This document shows positions 23,214 through 32,663 of a stretch of DNA of 64,000 nucleotides, one piece after another. The notes under the pieces are model-generated. The model had not been told where the DNA came from, did no database searches, and saw only the letters and a list, made by a program, of their open reading frames with translations. The position numbers and the translations under genes were made by a program. This stretch comes from Jeongeupia chitinilytica (GTDB taxonomy: Bacteria; Pseudomonadota; Gammaproteobacteria; Burkholderiales; Chitinibacteraceae), in NCBI RefSeq assembly GCF_014652315.1, contig NZ_BMYO01000005.1:267847-331846 (forward strand). Reading direction: 5' to 3'. Within the stretch, counting starts at the first letter, position 1. Each line of letters opens with the position of its first letter.

Positions 23214-24871
23214 GAAAGCAAAAATCCGACAAAGTCACGCGCAAGGAATTCCTGCAGGTCGTCGCGCAGCTGGCCATCGACTACCGCGTCCAGATCGAGG
23301 CGGAGGTGGACGGTTTCGATCCGGACCCGGCTAAGAGCCGGGAGCGGCGTGCGGCGGCACAGGCCAGCTTCCGCGTGTTCGCGAAGACGTACTTCCCGCA
23401 CTACGTGAAGCATGATCCGGCCTCGCTGCACGATTACCTGTTCGATCGCTTCCAGGACGTGGTCGATAACGGGATGGGTGATCACGACGCCGTTGCTGCA
23501 CCGCGGGGCCATGCCAAGTCGACGCTCATCACCCAGATCGGCACGCTTTGGTGCATCTGTACCGGCCGCAAGCATTACCCGCTGATCGTGATGGATGCGC
23601 TCGACCAGGCGCTGCCGATGCTGGAGGCGATCAAGGCCGAGCTGGAGTTCAATCCCCGGCTGCGCATCGATTTTCCTGAAGCCTCTGGCCGGGGCCGGGT
23701 GTGGCAGGTCGGGACCATCGTGACCTTGAATGACGTCAAGGTCGAGGTGTTCGGCTCCGGCAAGAAAATTCGCGGCCGACGCCACGGTCCGCACCGGCCG
23801 GATCTGGTCATCGGTGACGACCTTGAGAACGACGAAAACGTCCGCAGCCCCGAGCAGCGAGACAAGCTGATGAGCTGGATCACCAAGAGCCTGCTGTCAC
23901 TCGGCCCGGCCGACGACAGCATGGACGTGTTCATCATCGGTACGATCCTGCATTACGACTCGGTGCTGGCTCGGCTGCTGAAGAATCCGCTGTGGCATAG
24001 CGCCAAGTTCCAGGCGGTTGAGCAATGGCCGGAACGAATGGACCTGTGGGATACCTGGACCGAGATACTGCTCGGCCAGGGCGCCGACCAGGCGCGGGCG
24101 TTTTATGTGTCCAACCTCGTCGAGATGGAAAGGGACGTCCGGATCTGCTGGCCGGGCGGCACGACCTTCTACAAGCTGATGATCAAGCGGGCGCGGGATG
24201 GCAAGGCCGCCTTCGACAGCGAACAGCAGAACGATCCGCTGTCGGGCGATGATGCGCCGTTCGCCGAGTGCATCCACTTCTGGGTCAATCGGCTGGCCGA
24301 GTGGGTCTTCTATGGTGCCTGCGATCCATCGCTGGGCAAGGCGGGCAGCTCGCGTGATCCCAGCGCGATTCTGGTCGGCGGCTACAACCGCTTCACCGGC
24401 ATCCTCGACGTGATCGAGGCCAGCATCCGCAAGCGCCTGCCAGACCGGATCATCGAAGACGTGATCGCCTTTCATGCGCAATACCGTTGCGTGCTGTGGG
24501 TGGTCGAGTCGGTGCAGTTCCAGGAGTTCATGCGTACCGAGTTGGTGAAAAGATCGGCCGCGCGAAGTATCCCGGTTCCGGCTCGCGGGGTGACGCCGAT
24601 TGCGGACAAAACGCTGCGTATCGAGACGCTGCAGCCCCACATGGCCAATCAGCTGATTCGGCTGCATCCGAGCCAGCACACCCTGATCGAGCAGTTGCGC
24701 CATTTCCCCAAAGCTGACCACGACGACGGCCCTGACGCCCTGCAGATGCTGTGGGCTGCGGCGTTGTCGGGGGGCGGCCGGATTGAATACACCCCGGTGT
24801 TGCGAGCCAGCAGCGACGATGGCGGCAGAGATGATTCGGGCTATGGCCGCTTTTCGGCCGGCGCCTGGTAG
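23210..24871 (+). CDS. Terminase large subunit
   Basis: 553 aa from ATG 23210. The N-terminal ATPase has a Walker-A-like APRGHAKST and a Walker B LVIGDDLEND; the C-terminal half holds a nuclease domain with YGACDPSLGK and, near the end, DHDDGPDALQM with the usual acidic residues. It cuts and packages DNA by headful into host sequence, as in Mu gp28 relatives. Confidence 0.92.
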   Translation: MRKQKSDKVTRKEFLQVVAQLAIDYRVQIEAEVDGFDPDPAKSRERRAAAQASFRVFAKTYFPHYVKHDPASLHDYLFDRFQDVVDNGMGDHDAVAAPRGHAKSTLITQIGTLWCICTGRKHYPLIVMDALDQALPMLEAIKAELEFNPRLRIDFPEASGRGRVWQVGTIVTLNDVKVEVFGSGKKIRGRRHGPHRPDLVIGDDLENDENVRSPEQRDKLMSWITKSLLSLGPADDSMDVFIIGTILHYDSVLARLLKNPLWHSAKFQAVEQWPERMDLWDTWTEILLGQGADQARAFYVSNLVEMERDVRICWPGGTTFYKLMIKRARDGKAAFDSEQQNDPLSGDDAPFAECIHFWVNRLAEWVFYGACDPSLGKAGSSRDPSAILVGGYNRFTGILDVIEASIRKRLPDRIIEDVIAFHAQYRCVLWVVESVQFQEFMRTELVKRSAARSIPVPARGVTPIADKTLRIETLQPHMANQLIRLHPSQHTLIEQLRHFPKADHDDGPDALQMLWAAALSGGGRIEYTPVLRASSDDGGRDDSGYGRFSAGAW

Positions 24872-24882
24872 GAGTGACAAAT

Positions 24883-26466
24883 ATGGCGCAAATTCTTGAT
24901 CGTTTCGGCAAACCCATCCAGCGCGAGGTGACGTCGGAGCCGCAGACCGCCCGCGTGGGCTGGGTGACGCGCGAGTTTGCTGATCACCCCTCGCGTGGTC
25001 TGACGCCGCAGAAGCTGCACCGCATCCTGGAAGATGCCGAGCAGGGACACCTCGCTGCGCAGGCCGACCTGTTCACGGACATGGAAGAGAAAGACGGCCA
25101 CATCTTCGCAGAGATGAGCAAACGCAAGCGCGTGCTGCTGACGCTCGACTGGTCGGTCCAGCCGCCGCGCAACGCCAGTGAGGCCGAGAAGAAGCAGGCC
25201 GAGCAGCTGCAGGAATGGTTGCTCGATATGCCCGACTGGGAGGATTTTTTGCTCGACTGCCTCGATGGCATCGGTCACGGTTTTTCGGCAATCGAGATCG
25301 CCTGGCAGCGCTTCGGCAGTGACTGGCTGCCGAGCAGCCTGACCCATCGGCCGCAGCGCTGGTTCCAGAACGCACCGCATGACGGCAACACCCTGCGGCT
25401 TCGGGACGGGACGCTCGAAGGGGCCGAGCCGTGGCAGTTCGGCTGGGTGATCCACAAGCACAAGGCCAAGTCCGGTTACCTGACCCGTGCTGGTCTGCAC
25501 CGTGTGCTGGCATGGCCCTACCTGTTCAAGAACTACTCCGTGCGCGATCTGGCCGAGTTTCTCGAAATCTATGGTCTGCCGATGCGGGTCGGCAAATATC
25601 CGGGTGGCTCGACCGATCAGGAAAAAGCGACGCTGCTGCGCGCCGTGGCCGAAATCGGCCACAACGCGGCAGGCATCATCCCCGAAGGCATGCTGATCGA
25701 GTTCCAGAACGCGGCCCAGGGCAGCGAAGCGCCATTTCTGGCCATGACGGATTTGTGCGAGCGCACGGTCTCCAAGGCCGTCCTCGGCGGCACGCTCACG
25801 AGCCAGGCCGATGGTAAGAGCAGCACCAATGCGCTCGGCAAGATCCACAACGAAGTACGTCACGACCTGACCGTCAGCGACGCACGCCAACTGGAAGGCA
25901 CCATTACGCGGGATCTGCTGTATCCGATGGCCGTGCTGAACTTCGGCCAGGTCGACCCGCGCCGGATGCCCCGCCTGGTGTTCGATACCCGGGAGGCCGA
26001 GGATCTGCAGCTGTACTCGGAAGCACTGCCGGCGCTGGTCGGGCTGGGCCTGAAGGTGCCGACCAACTGGGTCTACGACAAACTGGCGATCCCGAAGCCG
26101 AAGAAGGACGACGAGGTGCTGGTGGCGCCTCGCCCCGAGATGGCCCTACCGCCCGAGCTGCGGCCGAAGGAACCCAGGGCGGCGCTGAGCTACCGCGCTG
26201 TGCTGACCAACGACCAGGACGAGGTGGTTTTTCCCGATCAGGCCGCGCTGGATGCCGTCGACCTCCCGGCCGACGCAGTGAATGCCGGCGTCGAGCAGAT
26301 GCTCGCGCCCATGATCCAGGCAGTCCGCAACGGTGCAACGCCCGATGACGCGATCGAGGCGCTCACGGCGTCCTACCCGGAGATGGACGACACCACGTTG
26401 TCGACATTGCTGGCCCGCGCGATCTTTGTCGCCGACGTGTGGGGGCGCCTGAATGCCGACACCTGA
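24883..26466 (+). CDS. Portal protein (DUF935, Mu gp29-like)
   Basis: 527 aa; ATG 24883 is preferred over the GTG at 24874 because TAGGAG lies eight bases upstream. MAQILDRFGKPI at the start, the central RVLLTLDWSVQPP and SKAVLGGTLTSQADGKSS are typical of the DUF935 portal family. It forms the dodecameric DNA channel at the head vertex. Overlaps the following head gene by 14 bp. Confidence 0.92.
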   Translation: MAQILDRFGKPIQREVTSEPQTARVGWVTREFADHPSRGLTPQKLHRILEDAEQGHLAAQADLFTDMEEKDGHIFAEMSKRKRVLLTLDWSVQPPRNASEAEKKQAEQLQEWLLDMPDWEDFLLDCLDGIGHGFSAIEIAWQRFGSDWLPSSLTHRPQRWFQNAPHDGNTLRLRDGTLEGAEPWQFGWVIHKHKAKSGYLTRAGLHRVLAWPYLFKNYSVRDLAEFLEIYGLPMRVGKYPGGSTDQEKATLLRAVAEIGHNAAGIIPEGMLIEFQNAAQGSEAPFLAMTDLCERTVSKAVLGGTLTSQADGKSSTNALGKIHNEVRHDLTVSDARQLEGTITRDLLYPMAVLNFGQVDPRRMPRLVFDTREAEDLQLYSEALPALVGLGLKVPTNWVYDKLAIPKPKKDDEVLVAPRPEMALPPELRPKEPRAALSYRAVLTNDQDEVVFPDQAALDAVDLPADAVNAGVEQMLAPMIQAVRNGATPDDAIEALTASYPEMDDTTLSTLLARAIFVADVWGRLNADT

Positions 26467-27289
26467 CGCCAGCAAGGTCGACCTGTCCTACGCAATCGGG
26501 CTGGAGCCTGAAGCGGCGATCCAGTACTTCGAGAGCAAGGGCTATGCCATCAGCTTCAACTGGCAGGACGTCTGGGCCGAGGCGCACGCACGTTCGTTTA
26601 CCGTCAGTGGCGTGACCAAACTCGATGTCCTGACCGACATCCACGACGCCCTGAAAGAGGCGCTGAAGAATGGCGAGACCCTGGCGGATTTCCAGAAGCG
26701 ACTGCAGCCGTTGCTCGAAGCCAAGGGCTGGTGGGGCAAAGGCCGGATCATCGACAAGGCGACCGGTGAGATCGAAGGCAAGCGCCTCAATCCGCGCAGG
26801 CTGGAGACGATTTTCCGGACCAACATGCAGTCGGCCTACAGTGCCGGGCGTTTCCAGGCACAACAGGCCAACGTCGAGTTCCGGCCGATGTGGGAATACG
26901 TTGCGATCCTCGACAACCGGACCCGGCCAGCGCACCGCAGCCTGCACGGTCGCGTGTTCCGGTACGACGATCCGTTCTGGCGCAACTTCTACCCGCCCAA
27001 TGGCTGGAACTGCAGGTGCCGGGTGCGTACCCGCAGCATGTCCGACATGGAACGCCTCGGGCTGGCCGCCTCAAGCAGCGAAGGCCGCCTCGAAACGGTG
27101 GACCAGGTCGTCGATCGCAAGGGCAATACCCAGCCCGCGATCGTCTTCAACGACCCGGCGACCGGCAAGCGCTTCATGGCCGACGCCGGCTTCGGCCTCA
27201 ACCCCGGTCTCGCCGCCTGGCAGCCCGACCTCGGGCGATACCCGCCCGCGCTGGCCAAGCAGTTCACTCAGGCGCAGGCCAGCCGATGA
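26453..27289 (+). CDS. Head morphogenesis protein (Mu gp30/F-like)
   Basis: 278 aa. The family core is visible as TIFRTNMQSAYSAGRF, then ILDNRTRPAHRSLHGRV and the ending YPPNGWNCRCRVR, typical of the phage Mu F-like/SPP1 gp7 head morphogenesis family. A minor capsid component bound to the portal. Full length with no breaks. Confidence 0.92.
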   Translation: MPTPDASKVDLSYAIGLEPEAAIQYFESKGYAISFNWQDVWAEAHARSFTVSGVTKLDVLTDIHDALKEALKNGETLADFQKRLQPLLEAKGWWGKGRIIDKATGEIEGKRLNPRRLETIFRTNMQSAYSAGRFQAQQANVEFRPMWEYVAILDNRTRPAHRSLHGRVFRYDDPFWRNFYPPNGWNCRCRVRTRSMSDMERLGLAASSSEGRLETVDQVVDRKGNTQPAIVFNDPATGKRFMADAGFGLNPGLAAWQPDLGRYPPALAKQFTQAQASR

Positions 27290-27849
27290 TCGACATCAAG
27301 ATTGACCGCAGCAGCTTTGTGCAGACGCTGGAACGCCTTGAGCAAGCGGTGGTGCATCGCGCGCCAGTCATGCAGGCCATTGCCGGCATCATGGCCGGCG
27401 CAGTGGAAGAGAATTTCGCGCGTGAAGGTCGACCGGAGTGGCAAGGCTTGAAGGCCGGCTCCTGGTTGTCACGGGCCGGCGCACTGACCAAGACCGGTCA
27501 GGTGTCGGCTGCCCGCTTCGACAAGAAAGTGCGCGGCGGCAAGATCTTGCAGTCGTCCGGACGGCTGGCCAGCAGCATCACCCAGAACAGCAGCAACGAC
27601 AACGCGGTGGTCGGGACCAATGTGAAGTACGCGGCGATCCACCAGTTCGGCGGCAAAACCAAGCCGCATGAGATCCGGCCGCGCAACAAGAAGGCACTTG
27701 CCTGGGCCGGTGGCCGGCACCCGGTGGGCAAGGTCAATCATCCCGGCAGTGACATCCCCGCGCGGCCGTTCCTGGTACTAGCCGACACGGACGTGGCAGA
27801 GATCGAATCAACGGTGGAAACGTACCTGCGCGAAGCCATTGGGCCGTGA
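27286..27849 (+). CDS. Virion morphogenesis protein (Mu gpG-like)
   Basis: 187 aa, overlapping the head morphogenesis gene by 4 bp. Features of the phage virion morphogenesis / tail completion family are visible: REGRPEWQGL near residue 47, LQSSGRLASSIT, YAAIHQFGGKT and DIPARPFL. It probably acts in head completion or head-tail joining. Confidence 0.88.
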   Translation: MIDIKIDRSSFVQTLERLEQAVVHRAPVMQAIAGIMAGAVEENFAREGRPEWQGLKAGSWLSRAGALTKTGQVSAARFDKKVRGGKILQSSGRLASSITQNSSNDNAVVGTNVKYAAIHQFGGKTKPHEIRPRNKKALAWAGGRHPVGKVNHPGSDIPARPFLVLADTDVAEIESTVETYLREAIGP

Positions 27850-28057
27850 TTCTGGGAAAGCTGAAATGCGGCGTTCTGGCGCGTTTTCGCCATTTGAGCG
27901 TGACGTTGGTAGTCGTAAGAATGGATCAGAGAAATTAAACGGGTTCTAAACGCCCTGTCATGCATTTCAGATGCGCGGCGTCTGGCTCCGGTGCGGACAA
28001 AGCGGGCTTAAATTCGACCATGTCGCGAACAGGCTATGATTTCGGTTCCTTTAAAAC

Positions 28058-28552
28058 ATGGACCGTACGGGAATGGCCTCTTCTGAAATAATCAACATCG
28101 TGACCATTGGTGTGACCTTGGTGACGGCTATCGGTTTTGTAGCCAAGGGCGTGGTAGTTGTCCGGCAAGCAATTCAGAAGCTCAAAGGAGGCGAAGTGAG
28201 GCGCCTTGAGTCCCAGATCGAACGGCTGAATCGATTGCACGACCAGCCAACGGCATTGATCCGGTATCTCGCTGAAATGGGTTGCTACTTCATTTTCAGC
28301 TTGATCTTGTTCGCCTCGCTTTGTTTTGCTGCAAACGACGTTTTGCATAGTGGAACTCCATATAGGGCCGAAGGTGCTGCCATGGTGTTTGCCGAGGCTT
28401 TGTTGGTCTTCACTATCGTGATGGGCATTCCAGCTCGTGTCCTTTTGACGATGGGCAAGCTCAATAACCTGGAAGATTCGATCAAAGGCATCCAGAAGCA
28501 AATCCGGTACGTGGAAGCCAAACACGACCGGGACGGGTACGCATCCAACTGA
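28058..28552 (+). CDS. Membrane protein, probable moron
   Basis: 164 aa (or 159 from ATG 28073). Three hydrophobic segments (IVTIGVTLVTAIGFVAKGVVV, CYFIFSLILFASLCFA, VFAEALLVFTIVMGI) with a coiled-coil-like part between the first two. It sits alone between the gpG-like gene and the protease, after a 208-bp gap with a TATGAT box at 28035-28040 and before a strong hairpin, and appears less GC rich than its neighbours. This is the layout of a moron expressed from the prophage; superinfection exclusion is a possible role. Confidence 0.65.
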   Translation: MDRTGMASSEIINIVTIGVTLVTAIGFVAKGVVVVRQAIQKLKGGEVRRLESQIERLNRLHDQPTALIRYLAEMGCYFIFSLILFASLCFAANDVLHSGTPYRAEGAAMVFAEALLVFTIVMGIPARVLLTMGKLNNLEDSIKGIQKQIRYVEAKHDRDGYASN

Positions 28553-28579
28553 AGTCCGTCAGCTAATCAACACCCCTCC

Positions 28580-28602
28580 ATGCCCCGCAACATGCGGGGC
28601 AT
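28580..28602 (+). promoter_or_regulatory. Hairpin spanning the start codon of the head protease gene
   Basis: ATGCCCCGC and GCGGGGCAT form a 9-bp stem with an AACAT loop. The first two bases of the proposed protease start (ATG 28601) are the end of the right arm. The same structure occurs at 40514-40535 before the gp46-like gene. It may end the moron transcript, limit initiation, or both. Confidence 0.6.
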
Positions 28603-29674
28603 GGCACATCCAGCTCCCCTCATTGCCGCTCTGACGGTAGAAATCTCCCAAGGCCAGAAAGCAATCAAGCTGCTGCCGGCCGGTGATTTCCGCGCTCGCG
28701 ACGGCCGTCCGGTCGATTGCGCTGCATGGCATCTGGACGAGGTGCTGGCCGTTGCCCTGATTGCCGAAGCCAATCAACGGGAGACGCGCTATGTAATCGA
28801 TTACGAACACCAGACGCTGCGTAGCGTCGAGAACGGCAAGCCAGCGCCTGCGGCGGGATGGTTCCGCACGCTGGAGTGGCGACAGGACGGCCTCTACGCA
28901 ACCGACGTGGATTGGACTGCAACCGCAGCCGCCATGATCGAGGCCAGGGAATACCTTTACCTCTCCCCCGTTTTCTCTTACGACAAGCAAGGCCGCGTCA
29001 CCGGCCTGCTGCACGTCGCCCTGACCAACAACCCCGCGCTGGACGAGCTGCCTGAACTGCAGGTGGCGGCTTTGTCACGTCTGGTCGCCTTGTCCCTTTC
29101 CCCCCACCACGAGGACCATGCGATGGAAGACCTCCTGCAGCAGCTGATCTGGCTGCTGAATTTGCCCGTTGGCGCGACGGCCGACGACATCGAAACCCAA
29201 CTGAAGAAGCTGATCGACCAGGTGTCCGGTGGCAAGGGCATGACTGCGGCCAACGTCGACCTGCTGCAGCTGCTGGCCGGCAAGGATGGCCAGATCGCCG
29301 CGCTGTCGGCCAGCCAGTACAGCCCGGCGACCCATGTGCCGCTGGCTGCGTACACCGAACTGCAGGGCCGGGTCGTCGCGCTGACGGCGCAGAACAGTGC
29401 CGGCGAACTCGACAAGCTGGTGGTCGCCGCGCTGTCGGACGGCCGCCTGATGCCGTCGATGGAAAGCTGGGCGCGTGACCTCGGTACATCGAACCTCGCA
29501 GCGCTGAGCGACTACCTCGCCAAGGCGCCCAAGATCGCTGCGCTGACCACCACGCAAACCCAAGGCCAACCGCCGGCCGCAACTGCGCCAGCTGCACTGG
29601 CCGGGGATGCGCTGGCGATCTGCGCGGCATTTGGCAATGACCCGGCCGCGATCGCGGCCGCGATGAAGGAGTAA
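28601..29674 (+). CDS. Head maturation protease with scaffold (Mu gpI-like)
   Basis: 357 aa from ATG 28601 (an in-frame ATG at 28580 would add seven residues). The protease core (RYVIDYEHQTL, AAGWFRTLEW, YLYLSPVFSYD, GLLHVALTNNPALD) matches Mu gpI-type proteases. The second half from about residue 170 is helical and Ala/Gln rich, the scaffold part that in Mu is also made separately from an internal start. Required for capsid assembly. Confidence 0.9.
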   Translation: MAHPAPLIAALTVEISQGQKAIKLLPAGDFRARDGRPVDCAAWHLDEVLAVALIAEANQRETRYVIDYEHQTLRSVENGKPAPAAGWFRTLEWRQDGLYATDVDWTATAAAMIEAREYLYLSPVFSYDKQGRVTGLLHVALTNNPALDELPELQVAALSRLVALSLSPHHEDHAMEDLLQQLIWLLNLPVGATADDIETQLKKLIDQVSGGKGMTAANVDLLQLLAGKDGQIAALSASQYSPATHVPLAAYTELQGRVVALTAQNSAGELDKLVVAALSDGRLMPSMESWARDLGTSNLAALSDYLAKAPKIAALTTTQTQGQPPAATAPAALAGDALAICAAFGNDPAAIAAAMKE

Positions 29675-29677
29675 GTC

Positions 29678-30082
29678 ATGGCCGCCACCTCGCAAGACCG
29701 CAATACCCCGTTCAAGGACGGCGAAATGGTCGTCGCGCCGGTCGCTGCCGGCGTGAAGATTCCGGCCGGCACCCTCGTTTGCGCCAATGCCACTGGTTTT
29801 GGCACGCCGGGCGCGACGTCCACGACGCTGGCTTACCTCGGCATGGCGGACGAAGCCGTCGACAACGCTGCAGGCGCCGATGGTGCCTTGGCCGTGCGCA
29901 TCCAGCGCGGCAAGGCGTTCAAGTGGGCCAATGACAGTGGCGACCCGGTGACCCAGGCCAGCCTCGGCCGGGCGTGCTTCATCGTCGACAACCAGACCGT
30001 GGCCAAAACCAACGGCACCAACACTCGCTCGCAAGCCGGCATTGTCGTCGCCGTCGACGCTGACGGTGTGTGGGTCATCTAA
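29678..30082 (+). CDS. Head protein (DUF2190/decoration-like)
   Basis: 134 aa beta-rich protein between protease and capsid genes. Segments DGEMVVAPVAAGVKIPAGTL, LAYLGMADEAVDN and SLGRACFIVDNQTVAKT fit small capsid decoration proteins of Mu-like phages. Likely binds the capsid surface. Confidence 0.8.
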   Translation: MAATSQDRNTPFKDGEMVVAPVAAGVKIPAGTLVCANATGFGTPGATSTTLAYLGMADEAVDNAAGADGALAVRIQRGKAFKWANDSGDPVTQASLGRACFIVDNQTVAKTNGTNTRSQAGIVVAVDADGVWVI

Positions 30083-30093
30083 AGGAGCAACCC

Positions 30094-31002
30094 ATGATCA
30101 TCAACGCTTCCAACCTCAAGGCGATCTTCATCAACCTGAAGACCACCTTCAACAACGCCTTCGATACTGCGCCGAGCCAGTGGCAGAAAATCGCCATGCT
30201 GGTGCCGTCGACAGCACGCTCCAACGACTACAAGTGGCTGTCGACCTTTCCGCGCATGCAGAAGTGGATCGGCGAGAAGGCGGTCAAAGCGCTGGCTGCA
30301 TCGAGCTACAGCATTACCAACGACGATTGGGAAGCCACCGTCGAGGTCGACCGCAACGACATCATGGACGACAACCTCGGCATCTACGCACCCCAGGCGC
30401 AGATGGCCGGCCAGTCGGCCAAACAGCTGCCCGACGAAATCGTCTTCGACCTGGTCAATCGCGGCTTTACCACCCTTTGCTACGACGGCCAGTACTTCTT
30501 CGACGTCGACCATCCGGTCAATGGTCAGTCGGTCTCCAACAAGGGCACCAAGAAGCTGTCGGTCGCTACACAGGCCGCCGCTCAGGCGAGCTACGGCGCT
30601 GGGCGAACCGCGATGAAGAAGTTCAAGGACGAAGAAGGCCGTCCACTGAACATCACGCCGAACGTGCTGCTGGTCGGTCCGGCGCTGGAAGACACTGCCC
30701 GCGCGCTGCTCACCAACGACCGCCTCGAAGATGGCAAAGCCAACCCCTACAAAGGCACGGCCGAACTGGTGGTGGACGGTCGCCTGACTTCGGACGACGC
30801 CTGGTTCCTGCTCGACACGACCAAGCCGGTCAAGCCGCTCATCTACCAGGAACGCATGAAGCCGGTCTTCGTCGAGCAGACCGACCCGCAGGCCGACTCC
30901 GTGTTCATGCGCAAGAAGTTCAAGTTCGGCGCTGAAGCACGCGGGAATGGTGGCTACGCCTTCTGGCAGCTGGCCTACGGCTCTGACGGTTCTGTGGCCT
31001 AA
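30094..31002 (+). CDS. Major capsid protein (Mu gpT-like)
   Basis: 302 aa after an AAAGGAG ribosome site. The N-terminus LKAIFINLKTTFNNAFDTAP, the middle EVDRNDIMDDNLGIYAPQ and the C-terminus YAFWQLAYGSDG match the Mu gpT major head subunit family. Full length. Confidence 0.93.
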   Translation: MIINASNLKAIFINLKTTFNNAFDTAPSQWQKIAMLVPSTARSNDYKWLSTFPRMQKWIGEKAVKALAASSYSITNDDWEATVEVDRNDIMDDNLGIYAPQAQMAGQSAKQLPDEIVFDLVNRGFTTLCYDGQYFFDVDHPVNGQSVSNKGTKKLSVATQAAAQASYGAGRTAMKKFKDEEGRPLNITPNVLLVGPALEDTARALLTNDRLEDGKANPYKGTAELVVDGRLTSDDAWFLLDTTKPVKPLIYQERMKPVFVEQTDPQADSVFMRKKFKFGAEARGNGGYAFWQLAYGSDGSVA

Positions 31003-31016
31003 AGGAGGGCGTGATC

Positions 31017-31397
31017 ATGGCTGAACGCAAAACCAAGGATGCCCCGGCCACGCCGGCCGAGGGCGAATTGCAGCAGTCGACTTCGATCGAGGGGCAGCAA
31101 CAACCGACCACAATGCAAACTGATACTGCCAGTGCAGGTGAAAGCCAGGGGCAATCGACGGACAGCCCGATCGAGGTCAAGCCTGCATCGGCCGGCGATA
31201 GCAGCGTTGCCGAGCTGTTCGGGCCGGACGCGATCAAGGTCGTGGCCAAGTGCGAGTACTTCCGTCGTGCGGGCCGGGTGTTTAGCCGCGAACCGGAAAC
31301 GATCCGCCTTGATGCGCTGCGCGAGGGCGACCTTGAGCTGCTGATGGGCGAGCCGATGCTGGTCGTGACGCCGGCCCGGATCGGCGAGGCGGGCTGA
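31017..31397 (+). CDS. Mu-like HI1506-type head or joining protein
   Basis: 126 aa from ATG 31017, eight bases after AAAGGAGG. The first 60 residues are low-complexity Gln/Ser/Thr; the last 60 (KVVAKCEYFRRAGRVFSRE onward) are the conserved part found after the capsid gene in FluMu-like prophages. Exact role unknown. Confidence 0.7.
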   Translation: MAERKTKDAPATPAEGELQQSTSIEGQQQPTTMQTDTASAGESQGQSTDSPIEVKPASAGDSSVAELFGPDAIKVVAKCEYFRRAGRVFSREPETIRLDALREGDLELLMGEPMLVVTPARIGEAG

Positions 31398-31399
31398 CC

Positions 31400-31819
31400 A
31401 TGTACGCCGCCCGCGACGACATGGTGACCCGCTTCGGTGCGCAGGAGGTGATCGCGCTGACTGACCGCGATAACACCGGACAGATCGACGATGCGGTGCT
31501 GGCCGGTGCGCTTGCTACGGCCGGTGACGAGATCGACGGTTACCTTGCTGGACGTTATCCGCTGCCATTCGCCCAGTCGCCGAAGATCCTGACTGGCTAC
31601 GCTTGCGACATTGCCCGCTATCGCCTTTGCGGTAGCGGCGCGCTGCTGACCGATGACATTCGCGAACGCTATCGGGATGCCGTGAAATTCCTTGAGCTGG
31701 CTGCAAACGGCAAGGTCAGCCTCGGAGGCATGCCGGGTGGTGGTCCGGCGCCGACCGGCAACACTGTGCAGTTTGCCAGCGGCTCGCGGGTGTTTGCCCG
31801 TGACGGTGGGGCCTACTGA
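31400..31819 (+). CDS. DUF1320 protein (Mu gp36-like)
   Basis: 139 aa. RDDMVTRFGAQEVIALTDRD and the following DDAVLAGALATAGDEIDGYL then RYPLPF are the signature of DUF1320 (Mu gp36), a head-tail connector-type protein. Its ATG is two bases past the previous stop. Confidence 0.9.
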   Translation: MYAARDDMVTRFGAQEVIALTDRDNTGQIDDAVLAGALATAGDEIDGYLAGRYPLPFAQSPKILTGYACDIARYRLCGSGALLTDDIRERYRDAVKFLELAANGKVSLGGMPGGGPAPTGNTVQFASGSRVFARDGGAY

Positions 31820-32484
31820 TGATCCTGACCCAGATCGAGGACGCCGTCATCGCCCGCCTGCGGCTCGGCCTCGGCCGCATGGTGAAGGAGGTCGGCTGCT
31901 ACGGCGGCGAGCTGGACGAAGCGCTGCCGGACGCGATCCGTCGATTCCCGGCCGCATGGGTGACGTTTGGCGGGGTCAGCAAAACCGAACCCACCAGTAC
32001 CAGTCGCCAGAAGTTCAAGGCGACCGGCCAGTTCGTCGTGATGGTGGGCGAGCGCAATGTGCGCAATGAGGCCGCCGGCCGCCGTGGTGGTCCGTCGTTG
32101 GGCGAGGTTGGCAGCTATCCGCTGGTCTACGCGGTGCGCCGGTTGTTGTCCGCCCAGGATCTCGATCTGCCGATCGACCCGCTGATGCCGGGCCGGGTGC
32201 GCACCCTCTACAACACGCGGCTGGAGAGCCAGGCGTTTTCAGTATTCGCCTGTGAGTTCCAGACCGCGTGGATCGAGGAGGCGCTGCCGCGCAGCCACTG
32301 GCCCAGCCCACCGGCGCCGGGTACGCCAGGCGCGGAGGCGGACCCCGACATGGTCTTCGTCAAACATCAGGGCAAGACCGGCCAGCCCGATCCGGACTGG
32401 CTGCGTACCGGCCTGAACTACCACCTGAACCCGGACGACGGCAAAGCCGATGCCCAGGATCTCCTCACCGGGAGCAACCCATGA
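31819..32484 (+). CDS. DUF1834 protein (Mu gp37-like)
   Basis: 221 aa. ILTQIEDAVIARLRLGLG at the front, FPAAWVTFGG and the beta segment QFVVMVGERNVRNEAAGRRG match gp37/DUF1834. A head-tail joining or tail terminator protein. Starts on the last base of the previous stop codon. The C-terminus (GNxQ-type PDPDWLRTGLNYHL) is longer than the minimal family. Confidence 0.88.
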   Translation: MILTQIEDAVIARLRLGLGRMVKEVGCYGGELDEALPDAIRRFPAAWVTFGGVSKTEPTSTSRQKFKATGQFVVMVGERNVRNEAAGRRGGPSLGEVGSYPLVYAVRRLLSAQDLDLPIDPLMPGRVRTLYNTRLESQAFSVFACEFQTAWIEEALPRSHWPSPPAPGTPGAEADPDMVFVKHQGKTGQPDPDWLRTGLNYHLNPDDGKADAQDLLTGSNP

Positions 32485-32663
32485 AAGTCAAAGCCGCACC
32501 GGGCATCAAAGTGCCCAAGGAAGACAAGCCCCGCGAGTACATCACCGAGACCGACGCGGTCACGGTGTCGGACAGCGCCTATTACCTGCGCAGCGTGACC
32601 GATGGCGATCTGATCGTCGTCGGTGACGGTGACAAAAAGGACGCCAAGAAAGGAGCCGAGTGA
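32481..32663 (+). CDS. DUF2635 protein (Mu gp38-like)
   Basis: 60 aa. MKVKAAPGIKVPKEDKPREYI is typical of DUF2635 proteins encoded just before the tail sheath in Mu-like phages. Overlaps the preceding gene by 4 bp and the sheath start by 1 bp. Function unknown. Confidence 0.85.
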   Translation: MKVKAAPGIKVPKEDKPREYITETDAVTVSDSAYYLRSVTDGDLIVVGDGDKKDAKKGAE

